NCBI GenBank assembly: GCA_002366795.1
Contig: DFBX01000107.1
Coordinates: forward strand, 1 to 28,173
Reading direction: 5' to 3'
Length of the DNA: 28,173 nucleotides
Origin: Rhodobacteraceae bacterium UBA3069
Lineage (GTDB): Bacteria > Pseudomonadota > Alphaproteobacteria > Rhodobacterales > Rhodobacteraceae
How positions within the stretch are numbered: position 1 is the first letter of the stretch; each line of letters opens with the position of its first letter. This document shows, piece by piece, positions 7,493 through 14,449 of this stretch. Both the position numbers and the translations under genes were made by a program. Below the pieces are notes generated by a model. The model searched no databases. It was given only the letters and a program-made list of their open reading frames with translations, and was not told where the DNA came from.

Positions 7493-8395
7493 ATGGAATT
7501 ATGGGTTTTCGTGTCTATCCTTGCTGCCGGGTTCCAGACCCTGCGGTTCATGCTGCAAAAACAGCTGACGCAGGTGGCGCTGTCTGCCGGTGGCGCGACC
7601 TTTGCGCGGTTCTTGTATGCCGCGCCGCTGGCCGCGATTATTGCGTTTCTTTACATGCGGTTGCGGGGCGCGGTCTTGCCCGATACGGGGGCGCTGTTCT
7701 GGCTGTATGTGCCACTTGGCGCGCTGACGCAGATATTGGCGACGGTCTGCGTGGTGCTGTTGTTCAAGCGGCGCAATTTCGCGGTCGGCATCACCTTCAA
7801 GAAAACCGAGGTGATCCTGACGGTGCTGGTCGGCTTGCTGATCTTGGGCGAGGGGGTGTCGGCCACGGGGCTGGGCGCGATCGTGATCGGCCTGACCGGC
7901 GTGCTGGTCCTGTCGGACATGCCTGATATCAAGGGCGGACTGATGGCGCGGCTGATCAACCCCTCGGCGGGGATCGGGCTGACCTCGGGCGTGTTTTTCG
8001 GAATTTGCGCGGTGTGCTATCGCGCCGCCAGCCTGGAACTGGCCAGCGAGGACCCGTTGCTGCGGGCGGGGCTGACCCTGACGGCGGTGGCGTGGACCCA
8101 GCTGATCGGGCTGGGCCTTTGGCTGATCTGGCGCGAGCCGGGCGAGGTGGGGCGCGTCACCGGCGCGTGGCGCAAGACCTCGCTTGTGGGATTGACCTCG
8201 ACCGCGGGGAGCCTGTGCTGGTTTGTTGCCTTTACCGAACAAAACGCCGCCTATGTGCAGGCCGTGGGGCAGGTCGAACTGATCATGTCGCTGGCCGTGT
8301 CGGTCCTGGTCTTTGGCGAGCGGCCCACGAAGCGTGAAATCATCGGGCTGGTGCTGGTGGCGCTGCCGGTGGTCTGGCTGGTGATCTACCTTTAG
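7493..8395 (+). CDS. DMT-superfamily (EamA) transporter
   Basis: This 300-residue inner-membrane protein has about ten hydrophobic helices arranged as two EamA repeats, the fold of drug/metabolite transporters. Typical features include the early helix ending in RFMLQKQL, a FKKTEVILTVLVGLLILGE segment closing the first repeat and QVELIMSLAVSVLVFGE closing the second; the glutamate-ended fourth helices are hallmarks of the family. The ATG at 7493 is preferred; a GTG three codons upstream is in frame. The stop is four bases from that of the convergent NUDIX gene. The substrate is not predictable. Confidence 0.87.
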   Translation: MELWVFVSILAAGFQTLRFMLQKQLTQVALSAGGATFARFLYAAPLAAIIAFLYMRLRGAVLPDTGALFWLYVPLGALTQILATVCVVLLFKRRNFAVGITFKKTEVILTVLVGLLILGEGVSATGLGAIVIGLTGVLVLSDMPDIKGGLMARLINPSAGIGLTSGVFFGICAVCYRAASLELASEDPLLRAGLTLTAVAWTQLIGLGLWLIWREPGEVGRVTGAWRKTSLVGLTSTAGSLCWFVAFTEQNAAYVQAVGQVELIMSLAVSVLVFGERPTKREIIGLVLVALPVVWLVIYL

Positions 8396-8398
8396 CGC

Positions 8399-9100
8399 TC
8401 AGTCGGCGCGCCCGCGCGGATCGACATTGCCTTTCAGGCGCAAGAACAGGCTTTCCTCGTCATCATTGCGGAAGAAAGGCACGTTTTCCGGCGGGGTCAG
8501 GTCATGGGCACGGGCCGCGACTTCGGCCAGGACGATCTCGGTAATAAAGGGCAGATCGAATTCGCGCACGCGGGGCAGGGGAATCCATTGCAGGTGCGAA
8601 AGCTCGTCACAGGCGGCCGAGAAATCATCCAGATCGCTGGCGATTTCATCGGCATCGACCAGGAAAAACCGCGCGTCGAAACGGCGCGGGCGGCCCGGCG
8701 GGGTGATGGCGCGGAAAACGAATTGCAAGGCGCGGGCCGAGGGCAAGTGCCCGGTCGCCGCGAATGTCGCCCAGTCAGCGTGCGGCGCGATGGGCCATTC
8801 ACCGGACGTTCCAAGGATCATGCCGGTTTCTTCCCACAGCTCGCGGATCGCGGCGGCGGCAAGGGCATGCGACAGATCCTCGGGCGCGTCTTCGGCCAGC
8901 CGCGCGCGGCAGACCGCCGGCATGGGTTCGGCCAGCGGGATGTTGGCGTCATCGGCATCCACCGCGCCGCCGGGAAAGACGAACTTGTTGGGCATGAAGG
9001 CGGCCTGCGCCCCGCGCTGCCCCATTAAAACATGCGGATCGCTCATCCGATCCCGAATGGCGATTACCGTTGCCGCGTTGCGAATTGCCGTCTTGTCCAA
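8399..9100 (-). CDS. NUDIX hydrolase
   Basis: A 233-residue cytoplasmic pyrophosphohydrolase that cleaves a nucleoside diphosphate linked to another moiety. The NUDIX box is present but stretched: the FPGGAVDADD start is separated by about 45 residues from the catalytic helix AIRELWEETGMI (RExxEExG), as in the long NUDT19-like/CoA-type group. The C-terminal region ends with SLFLRLKGNVDPRGRAD. A TTG start at 9100 is chosen because GGGAGGGG lies five bases upstream and the conserved KTAIRNAATVIAIRD begins just after; an ATG at 9133 is in frame but overlaps the end of the upstream gene and adds unconserved residues. Only 13 bases separate it from the DUF983 gene, so the two form an operon. Confidence 0.85.
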   Translation of the reverse strand: MDKTAIRNAATVIAIRDRMSDPHVLMGQRGAQAAFMPNKFVFPGGAVDADDANIPLAEPMPAVCRARLAEDAPEDLSHALAAAAIRELWEETGMILGTSGEWPIAPHADWATFAATGHLPSARALQFVFRAITPPGRPRRFDARFFLVDADEIASDLDDFSAACDELSHLQWIPLPRVREFDLPFITEIVLAEVAARAHDLTPPENVPFFRNDDEESLFLRLKGNVDPRGRAD

Positions 9101-9105
9101 ATCAT

Positions 9106-9113
9106 CCCCTCCC
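9106..9113 (-). promoter_or_regulatory. Ribosome-binding site deciding a TTG start (NUDIX gene)
   Basis: Reading leftward, GGGAGGGG ends five bases before TTG at 9100 and directly follows the TAA stop of the DUF983 gene. It supports TTG over the in-frame ATG at 9133. Confidence 0.6.
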
Positions 9114-9527
9114 TTAGGCTGAAGGGGCACCATCCGTATTTCCGAACCCGTGCATGAACCGGGACCATTGGAACCCGATCAGCGCCCCTTTCAATCGAGG
9201 CAGAAGGTAGAGTGACAGGGCGACGGTGCCAATAGCGAAGATCGTGAACAGCACCAGCGGTTCGGGCCGCCAGGTGACAAACGCGATGTGCAGCATCGGC
9301 GCCATCAGGTGCCCGACGATCAGGATGGTCAGGTAGGCAGGCCCGTCATCGGCGCGGTGATGAAAGAATTCCTCGTGGCAGACGGGGCAGCTGTGCCGCA
9401 CTTTCAGGTAGCCCTTGAGGACCGGACCATTGCCACAGGACGGGCATTTGCGGCGCCAGCCCTTGTAGACTGCGGGCCACAGCGGGCGCTCTGCTTGGGT
9501 AACTGCATGGCTATGTATGTCGGTCAT
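9114..9527 (-). CDS. DUF983 membrane protein
   Basis: This 137-residue protein is of the DUF983 family. Residues about 25-55 form a zinc-ribbon-like unit with two CxxC pairs (KCPSCGNG and SCPVCHEEF). They are followed by HRADDGPAYLTILIVGHLM, which begins the first of two membrane helices; the second is about LFTIFAIGTVALSLYLLP. The function is unknown. The ATG at 9527 gives a start (MTDIHSHAV) with no strong ribosome-binding site. It is the first gene of a two-gene operon with the NUDIX hydrolase and is divergent from the EF-hand gene, with 247 bases between them in which I see no convincing promoter. Confidence 0.87.
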   Translation of the reverse strand: MTDIHSHAVTQAERPLWPAVYKGWRRKCPSCGNGPVLKGYLKVRHSCPVCHEEFFHHRADDGPAYLTILIVGHLMAPMLHIAFVTWRPEPLVLFTIFAIGTVALSLYLLPRLKGALIGFQWSRFMHGFGNTDGAPSA

Positions 9528-9774
9528 CGCGTCGGGTTCCGTTCTTGGGGTCGGTCTTTCTTGCGGGAGTTGTAACAAAAAGGAAATGGGGCGCATTGCC
9601 CTAGCGACGGGATGTCGCAAAGGATCGGCGGTATGCCGCTGCCCCTGAAAAAATTCACAAACCGCGACGGAAACCCCGATGGCCCCCGTTTTACTTTCTG
9701 AAACGGCCGGAGAGAGGCTGTTTGGGACAAGTAGACAACGATGTCTTGAACAAAGTCTTATGGAGACAAAAAAC

Positions 9775-10335
9775 ATGAAACGAGCAACACTGATTTCGAC
9801 CGCCGCCGCACTGTCCATTCTTGCTGGCGCAGTTGGCGTCCACGCCTCCGGCCGCGATGTCATGCATGGCGGAGACCACGGGCCGCGCTTTTCCTTCGAA
9901 GAGGTGGACACCAATGCCGATGGCAAGGTGACGCCCGAGGAAATGCAGGCCCGCATGCAGGCCCGTTTTTCCGAGGCGGACACCGATGGCGACGGCAAGT
10001 TGAGCGCCGACGAGATGTTCGCCCGTGCCCAGACCGCGCGCGCCGAGCGCATGAAAAAGGGCATCACCCGCATGATCGAGAAGCGCGACACCGATGGTGA
10101 CGGTTTCCTGAGCATCGAGGAAATGGGCCCCAAGGCCGGCATGAAAGCCCGCTTTTTCGAAAAGCTGGACGCGGACAAGGATGGTGCCGTCTCGGCCGAG
10201 GAATTCGCCAGGATGAAGGAAATGCGCGGCAAGCGTGACGGTCATGGCGAATGGAACAAGGGCGGCCATGGTCACGGCAAGGATGGCAAGCGCCCGATGG
10301 GCGACCGTCCGGCAGATGCGCCTGCCAGCGAGTGA
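9775..10335 (+). CDS. Exported EF-hand calcium-binding protein
   Basis: A 186-residue protein with an N-terminal Sec signal (cleavage likely after HAS, about residue 25) and four EF-hand loops. The loops begin at Asp45 (DTNADGKVTPEE), Asp69 (DTDGDGKLSADE), Asp105 (DTDGDGFLSIEE) and Asp132 (DADKDGAVSAEE). All keep the 1, 3, 5 and 12 ligand positions, so calcium binding is likely. The C-terminus is rich in His and Gly (HGEWNKGGHGHGKDG), which may bind transition metals. The ATG at 9775 follows TGGAGA with good spacing and starts the signal peptide. It precedes an ECF sigma factor and a CnrX-like sensor, a grouping I recognise from other Rhodobacteraceae, and may be the regulated output or a sensory partner. 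Confidence 0.88.
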   Translation: MKRATLISTAAALSILAGAVGVHASGRDVMHGGDHGPRFSFEEVDTNADGKVTPEEMQARMQARFSEADTDGDGKLSADEMFARAQTARAERMKKGITRMIEKRDTDGDGFLSIEEMGPKAGMKARFFEKLDADKDGAVSAEEFARMKEMRGKRDGHGEWNKGGHGHGKDGKRPMGDRPADAPASE

Positions 10336-10348
10336 TCGCCTGACCGCT

Positions 10349-10395
10349 TGGCCGGGCGGGGCGCATGTTTCGCGCGGCCAGTTAAGCGGCCAGTT
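10349..10395 (+). promoter_or_regulatory. Hairpin and 12-base-period direct repeat ahead of the sigma factor gene
   Basis: TGGCCG at 10349-10354 pairs with CGGCCA at 10375-10380, with no T-run afterwards. Its right arm overlaps a direct repeat, GCGGCCAGTT at 10374-10383 and 10386-10395. It sits between the EF-hand and sigma genes and could reduce read-through or bind a regulator. Function is unproven. Confidence 0.3.
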
Positions 10396-10456
10396 GAACG
10401 GTGCAGGACAGGGGCCGATTGAAAGGCCGAATTGAACAGGTTACGTCGGACTTATA

Positions 10457-11164
10457 ATGGAAATGCTGGACAGCTTGCCCGATACACCCGACGAGGCGCT
10501 GTTGGTTCTGTATGCCAATGGCGATGCGGCGGCGGCGCGTGCGCTGACGCTGCGCCTGACGCCGCGCGTGTTCGGGCAGGCGATGCGGATGCTGCACGAC
10601 CGGGCCGAGGCCGAGGATGTGACGCAAGAGGCTTTGTTGCGCCTGTGGAAAATCGCGCCCGACTGGCGCCAGGGCGAGGCGAAGGTGACGACCTGGCTGT
10701 GGCGCGTGGTGGCCAACCTTTGCACGGACCGGCTGCGCAAGGGGCGCGGCGTCGATCTGGACGCGATCCCCGAACCGGAAGACGACGCGGCCAGTGCCGC
10801 CGACCGGATGCAGGATGCGGCGCGGGTTTCGGCGCTGAACGCCGCGTTGGACCAGCTGCCTGAACGGCAGCGGCAGGCGGTGGTGCTGCGGCATATCGAG
10901 GGGCTGTCGAACCCCGAGCTCTCCGAAATCATGAAAATATCGCTTGAAGCGGTCGAAAGTCTGACCGCACGGGGTAAACGGGCGCTGGCAAAGGCATTGG
11001 CCGGGCAGCGCGACACATTGGGATACGAGGAAAACCGACATGGCGCAGACGGATCGCGACGATATCGAGCTGGAGGCATTCTTTGCCGCCGCGCGCCGCC
11101 AGACGGCCGTGCCGGGGCGGTCAGGGGGGGCGGATGCACCGGATGCACCGGATGCCGGGGCTGA
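10457..11164 (+). CDS. ECF-type RNA polymerase sigma factor with C-terminal extension
   Basis: A 235-residue sigma-70-family factor of the ECF type. Region 2 is about residues 35-97, with RAEAEDVTQEALLRLWKIA then TTWLWRVVANLCTDRLRKG. Region 4 is about 130-180, with LDQLPERQRQAVVLRHIEGL then LSEIMKISLEAVESLTARGK as the -35-binding helix-turn-helix. The recognisable domain ends near residue 190 (LGYEEN). Codon 194 is CGA, one change from TGA; a stop there would end the protein one base before the ATG of the next gene, as expected for tight coupling. Instead the frame runs 41 residues further through the next gene in a low-complexity, arginine/glycine/cysteine-rich tail. The start ATG at 10457 has only a weak ribosome-binding site; ATG 10463 is possible. 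Confidence 0.88.
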   Translation: MEMLDSLPDTPDEALLVLYANGDAAAARALTLRLTPRVFGQAMRMLHDRAEAEDVTQEALLRLWKIAPDWRQGEAKVTTWLWRVVANLCTDRLRKGRGVDLDAIPEPEDDAASAADRMQDAARVSALNAALDQLPERQRQAVVLRHIEGLSNPELSEIMKISLEAVESLTARGKRALAKALAGQRDTLGYEENRHGADGSRRYRAGGILCRRAPPDGRAGAVRGGGCTGCTGCRG

Positions 11165-11465
11165 CCTGATGGCCCGGGTTCTGGGCGATGCGCTGTCGCA
11201 TCAGGCCGCCGCCGTTGCGGATGCGCGACCGGTGCAAAGGCTGGCAGAGCCGCGCGAGGTGGGGCTTTGGCGGCAGTTCTTTGGCGCGCTTGGCGGCTGG
11301 CCGGGGCTGGCGGGGCTGGCGGCTTCGGCCGTGGTCGGGGCCTGGCTGGCGATCAGCCCGCCGCAGGGCCTGTCGGACACGGCCCTTACCTATCTGGGCG
11401 GTGGAATCGAGGCGACCGAGGACTTGGGCATGGAACAGACAATCGCGTTTCTAAGCGGGGAATGA
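11040..11465 (+). CDS. Small membrane protein, putative anti-sigma factor
   Basis: A 141-residue protein with a soluble N-terminal half (DRDDIELEAFFAAARRQ, then an Ala/Asp-rich stretch and ADLMARVLGDAL) and one membrane helix at about residues 86-104 (PGLAGLAASAVVGAWLAI). The short C-terminal part would then be periplasmic. Placement directly after the ECF sigma gene, with overlapping reading frames, makes an anti-sigma role the best guess. No zinc-binding HxxxCxxC motif is present, so it is not a ZAS-type anti-sigma factor. Similar proteins in this family are sometimes labelled dihydroorotate dehydrogenase, which this clearly is not. GAGG lies nine bases before the ATG. Confidence 0.7.
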   Translation: MAQTDRDDIELEAFFAAARRQTAVPGRSGGADAPDAPDAGADLMARVLGDALSHQAAAVADARPVQRLAEPREVGLWRQFFGALGGWPGLAGLAASAVVGAWLAISPPQGLSDTALTYLGGGIEATEDLGMEQTIAFLSGE

Positions 11466-11469
11466 GCAG

Positions 11470-11991
11470 ATGAGTGACGAGACACTGAAACGCGCGCCGA
11501 TGAAGCTGTGGCTGCGGCTGCTGTTAATCGCGTCCCTGGCGTTGAACCTGATCGTGATCGGGTTGGTGGTGGGCGTAATACGTCATGGACCGCCCGCGAA
11601 ATTGGCGCATGGAGAGCCCTTCGGAGGCCCTTACCTGCGGGCCATGGACAAGGACGACCGCCGCGCGATCATCAAGGACCTGCGCGAGAACAGCGAGGGG
11701 CGGCGCACACGGGCCGAGGTGCAGGCCGATTTCGACCGGATCATCGCGGCGCTGCGGGCGACCCCCTACCAAGCAGACCTGGCCGAGGAGATCATCCTGG
11801 GCCAGTTCAAGGATATCCAGACCCGCGCGCAAGGCGGCACGCAGGCCATGCTGGCACATCTGCGCGCCATGTCAGATGCGCAGCGGGCGGTCTATGCCGA
11901 CCGTTTGGAACAAGCGTTGAAGCGTGGCCCCGGCAGGGGGCATGACCACGCGGACCGGGGCGGCAAGCGCGATTGGCACCACGACCGGTGA
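11470..11991 (+). CDS. Periplasmic heavy-metal sensor-like protein (CnrX/CpxP type)
   Basis: This 173-residue protein has a short cytoplasmic start, one membrane helix at about residues 13-37 (LRLLLIASLALNLIVIGLVV) and a periplasmic helical domain that matches the metal-resistance sensor family. The domain includes MDKDDRRAIIKDLREN, then RAEVQADFDRIIAALRATPY, and MLAHLRAMSDAQRAVYADRL. The C-terminus is His/Asp-rich (GHDHADRGGKRDWHHD), a plausible metal-binding tail. The gene begins four bases after the stop of the putative anti-sigma gene, so all are co-transcribed. By analogy with CnrX-CnrY-CnrH, this may report metal binding to the sigma/anti-sigma pair. A strong terminator follows at 12061-12087. 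Confidence 0.8.
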   Translation: MSDETLKRAPMKLWLRLLLIASLALNLIVIGLVVGVIRHGPPAKLAHGEPFGGPYLRAMDKDDRRAIIKDLRENSEGRRTRAEVQADFDRIIAALRATPYQADLAEEIILGQFKDIQTRAQGGTQAMLAHLRAMSDAQRAVYADRLEQALKRGPGRGHDHADRGGKRDWHHDR

Positions 11992-12060
11992 TGCGATTTC
12001 GCGGCAGGGGCGGAAACGTCCGCGCGGCACGCGTGATCCGGAAGAAAAGAAGAAAACAAG

Positions 12061-12087
12061 GGCGCGTCCGGTCGGGCGCGCCTTTTT
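12061..12087 (+). terminator. Rho-independent terminator of the sigma/metal-sensor operon
   Basis: GGCGCG at 12061-12066 pairs with CGCGCC at 12077-12082, with further CCG/CGG pairing inside, followed by TTTTT at 12083-12087. It ends the rightward operon just before the 3' end of the convergent PleD-like gene. Confidence 0.85.
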
Positions 12088-12112
12088 CATGCGAACGTGG
12101 CTGCCGCGCGGA

Positions 12113-13510
12113 TCAGGCCGCCGTGCGCCCCAGCGTGACCTGATTGCGCCCGTGCCGCTTGGCGGCATAGAGCGCGCTGTCGGCACGCCCCAACAACTGG
12201 TCCGTCGGTTCGCTCTGGTCCAGATCGGTGCGACCCATGGTCAGCCCGATCGAGATGGTCACGCTGATCGGCCCGTCCAGCCCCGGCACGTTGAACGCGT
12301 TGCGTGACACGGTGCGGCACAGGCGCTGCGCGACGAAACGCGCCTCGCGCAGGTCGGTGTCGGGCAGGGCAACAAGAAACTCCTCTCCGCCGATGCGGGC
12401 CAGCAGATCGAGGCTGCGCAGCGCCTCTTTCATGCGGCGGGCGACCTCGATCAGGACGGCATCGCCGGCGGCATGGCCGTAGCGGTCGTTGATCTGTTTG
12501 AAATGGTCCAAGTCCGCCAGCATCACCGCGAAATCGCGGCCATCGGTCTTTGCGGTTTCCGCGATGCGGTCAAGGCTGGGCATGGCGTAACGGCGGTTGT
12601 AAAGCCCGGTCAGCGGGTCGATCATCGCGGCCTGAAGCCCGTCTTTGAAACTGTCGCGCAGCCGGTCGGCGCGACGCTTGCGGCGCACCATGGCCCCGAT
12701 GCGCAGCGCGGTTTCCTCGGTGTCGAAACCGGCGGGCAGGATTTCATTCGCGCCAAGGTCCAGCGCGTCGGCGGCCAGAGCGCGATCCTCTTCCTTGAGG
12801 ATCACCATCAATTCGGCATGGCGGGTGTCGGGATTGGCGCGCAATTCGGACAGCAGGCGCAGACCGCCCTCGCGCCCGGCCTTGTCCAGCGACAGGACCA
12901 GCGCATCGGGCCGCGCCCCTTCCGACACATCGCGCATCAGCCCCTTGGGGTCATCGCAGGTGAAACGTGCGGCCAGCGTCGGTTCCAGCGTCGGTTCCAG
13001 CGCCTGTTTCCAGACCACCCCCATGGCGCGGGTATCGGCGACCAGCGCGACAGATGCCGGCAAGCCGAAGCTGGCGGGCCGTTCGGCAAAGCCAAGCGCG
13101 CGGTAGGTGCAATCGCGCATTCTGAGTTCCTGCGCCGTGTCCCGCGCCCGCAGCAGGCTGCGCAGTCGTGCCTGAAGCAGCACATCGTCCAGCGGGCGGG
13201 TCATCACCTCGTCCGCGCCAGCACGCAGGGCGCTCAGCCGCCCGTCGCGGTTTTCGGTCGGGGCGATGATCATCACCGGCATATCCGCAGTTTCCGCCGC
13301 CGCTTTCCACGCGGCGCAAAGATCGGCCCCGGCCACGTCCGGCAGCTTGGCGGACAGCATCACCAGATCGGGCCGCTGCCGTGCCACCATCGCCTGCGCC
13401 TCTTGACCGTTGCGGGCCTGCAGTACCTCGTAATAGGCGGCAGAGAGTTTCACCCTCAGCACGATCCTGTTGGTCGAGATGTCGTCGACGATGAGAATTT
13501 TACCAGCCAT
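12113..13510 (-). CDS. PleD-like diguanylate cyclase with a degenerate receiver
   Basis: A 465-residue protein with the PleD layout REC-REC-GGDEF, which makes cyclic di-GMP from two GTP. REC1 is about residues 1-120 (KILIVDDISTNRIVL), with Asp9 and Asp10 of the acidic pocket, but residue 53, the phosphoacceptor Asp in PleD, is Ser (DLVMLSAKLPD). The downstream conserved Lys is Arg (VMTRPLDD). REC2 (about 150-275) is degenerate, as in PleD. The GGDEF domain has GGEEF at 374-378 and an intact inhibitory RxxD (RSLD) five residues before it, so it should be active and product-inhibited. The ATG at 13510 begins at MAGKILIVDD; ATG 13525 is in frame. Neither has a good ribosome-binding site. Divergent from DUF3572 with a short shared promoter region. 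Confidence 0.9.
   Translation of the reverse strand: MAGKILIVDDISTNRIVLRVKLSAAYYEVLQARNGQEAQAMVARQRPDLVMLSAKLPDVAGADLCAAWKAAAETADMPVMIIAPTENRDGRLSALRAGADEVMTRPLDDVLLQARLRSLLRARDTAQELRMRDCTYRALGFAERPASFGLPASVALVADTRAMGVVWKQALEPTLEPTLAARFTCDDPKGLMRDVSEGARPDALVLSLDKAGREGGLRLLSELRANPDTRHAELMVILKEEDRALAADALDLGANEILPAGFDTEETALRIGAMVRRKRRADRLRDSFKDGLQAAMIDPLTGLYNRRYAMPSLDRIAETAKTDGRDFAVMLADLDHFKQINDRYGHAAGDAVLIEVARRMKEALRSLDLLARIGGEEFLVALPDTDLREARFVAQRLCRTVSRNAFNVPGLDGPISVTISIGLTMGRTDLDQSEPTDQLLGRADSALYAAKRHGRNQVTLGRTAA
12973..13002. repeat. 12-base tandem repeat inside the PleD-like gene
   Basis: CCAGCGTCGGTT occurs twice and is followed by CCAGCG, giving 2.5 copies in frame. It encodes a duplicated EPTL tetrapeptide in the second receiver domain, a recent slippage-type insertion that preserves the frame. 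Confidence 0.8.
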
Positions 13511-13596
13511 AAGCGGAGCATCCATCAGGCTTGCGTTTCAGGTGCATTCAGTTTTGAATTGGAATGGTTAAGAAACCCTTTCCGGAATATTGAAAA

Positions 13597-13881
13597 TTGA
13601 ACCTATCGCGAGAATCCGCCGAAACCATTGCCCTTCAGGCGCTTGGCTGGTTGGCCGGAAATGAAGAACTGATGCCGGTTTTCCTTGGCTCTACGGGGGC
13701 TTCGGTCGATGACTTGAAACGGCAGGCGGGCGATCCGGCCTTCCTGGGTTCGGTTCTGGATTTCATCATGATGGATGACGCATGGGTCGTCGATTGCGCG
13801 GCCAGCGTGACCTTGCCGCCCGAACGGATCATGCAGGCGCGGCAATGCCTCCCCGGGGGCGAGCAGATCAACTGGACCTGA
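13597..13881 (+). CDS. DUF3572 family protein
   Basis: A 94-residue acidic protein of the DUF3572 family, small alphaproteobacterial proteins of unknown function. The family pattern is clear: SAETIALQALGWLAGNEELM at the start, then FLGSTGASVDDLKRQAGDPA and FLGSVLDFIMMDDAWVVDCA. It is probably a compact helical cytoplasmic protein. TTG at 13597 is the chosen start because no ATG or GTG precedes the conserved SAETIALQALGW, and GGAA lies 10 bases upstream. The gene is divergent from the PleD-like gene, an arrangement I know from other Rhodobacterales, and its stop is nine bases from that of the convergent MarR gene. Confidence 0.82.
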   Translation: MNLSRESAETIALQALGWLAGNEELMPVFLGSTGASVDDLKRQAGDPAFLGSVLDFIMMDDAWVVDCAASVTLPPERIMQARQCLPGGEQINWT

Positions 13882-13890
13882 ACCGCGGGC

Positions 13891-14346
13891 TTAAAGCGTG
13901 GTCAGCGGCCCGTCCTTGTCAACGCACAGCTTATCCAGAAGCGCGATCAGCTGTTCCTCGTCGCCGGGGGATAGCAGGGCGGACATCTGGTTGGCATTGT
14001 CGCGCGCCATCGGGGTGGCCAGCGCGATGGCGTTTTGACCGGCCGCAGTCAGAACCACGCGGCGGGTGCGCTTGTCCTCGGTCCCCGAGGAGCGCGCCAG
14101 CAGCCCCGCATTTTCCATCTGGCGCAGGGCGCGGCTGGTTGCGGTGCGGTCGATGCCGACGAAATCGGCAATATCCGACGGTTGCGACAGGTTTTCGTTA
14201 CCAACGGCCAGCAGGATGCACCAGGTGGTCCGGGTCAGGCCCAGCGTCTTCAACTGCTCGTCCAGCCGCCGTTCCTGGATGCGGGCGGCGATGGACAGGT
14301 GATAACCAAGCGAATGGTGCAGGCGATAGGGCGTTTGATCGTTCAT
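13891..14346 (-). CDS. MarR-family transcriptional regulator
   Basis: A 151-residue winged-helix DNA-binding protein. The N-terminal helix (YRLHHSLGYHLSIAARIQER) and the core LGLTRTTWCILLAVGNE are typical of the family. The helix-turn-helix is LSQPSDIADFVGIDRTATSR, followed by ALRQMENAGLLARSSGTEDK and the wing RTRRVVLTAAG. MarR proteins are dimeric and often repress themselves and a divergent gene, releasing DNA on binding small phenolic or oxidant ligands. The divergent gene here is a HAD phosphatase; a perfect 17-base palindrome lies between them at 14383-14399. ATG 14346 gives the conserved start but has no obvious ribosome-binding site, so a leaderless message is possible. Confidence 0.9.
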   Translation of the reverse strand: MNDQTPYRLHHSLGYHLSIAARIQERRLDEQLKTLGLTRTTWCILLAVGNENLSQPSDIADFVGIDRTATSRALRQMENAGLLARSSGTEDKRTRRVVLTAAGQNAIALATPMARDNANQMSALLSPGDEEQLIALLDKLCVDKDGPLTTL

Positions 14347-14382
14347 GCATGGATTGCAAAGGGATTGCCGGGGAAAAGTCAA

Positions 14383-14399
14383 GCAAGCAAGGGGCTTGC
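14383..14399. promoter_or_regulatory. Candidate MarR operator
   Basis: A perfect inverted repeat, GCAAGC and GCTTGC with a 5-base spacer (AAGGG), lies in the 103-base gap between the divergent MarR and HAD genes. Size and position fit a MarR-dimer site. Binding is inferred. Confidence 0.5.
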
Positions 14400-14449
14400 C
14401 GTTGCGGCGCGGGGCATGACACATAGATATGAGGGCGGAGGGCAGGGAT

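Noticed and set aside
9669..9695. GGAA...CGTT pair upstream of the EF-hand gene, as in ECF/EcfG promoters
   Set aside because: The spacing is about 13 bases instead of 16-17, so it does not fit the consensus.
10453..10458. Perfect TATAAT just before the sigma factor gene
   Set aside because: It overlaps the ATG at 10457 and the nearest TTGAAC is only 15 bases away. Use as a promoter would remove the start codon from the transcript, so chance is more likely, though ATG 10463 could then be a leaderless start.
12473..13600. Long frames antisense to the PleD-like gene and, similarly, to putA (19120-20409)
   Set aside because: Same antisense-shadow effect; no ribosome-binding sites or domains.
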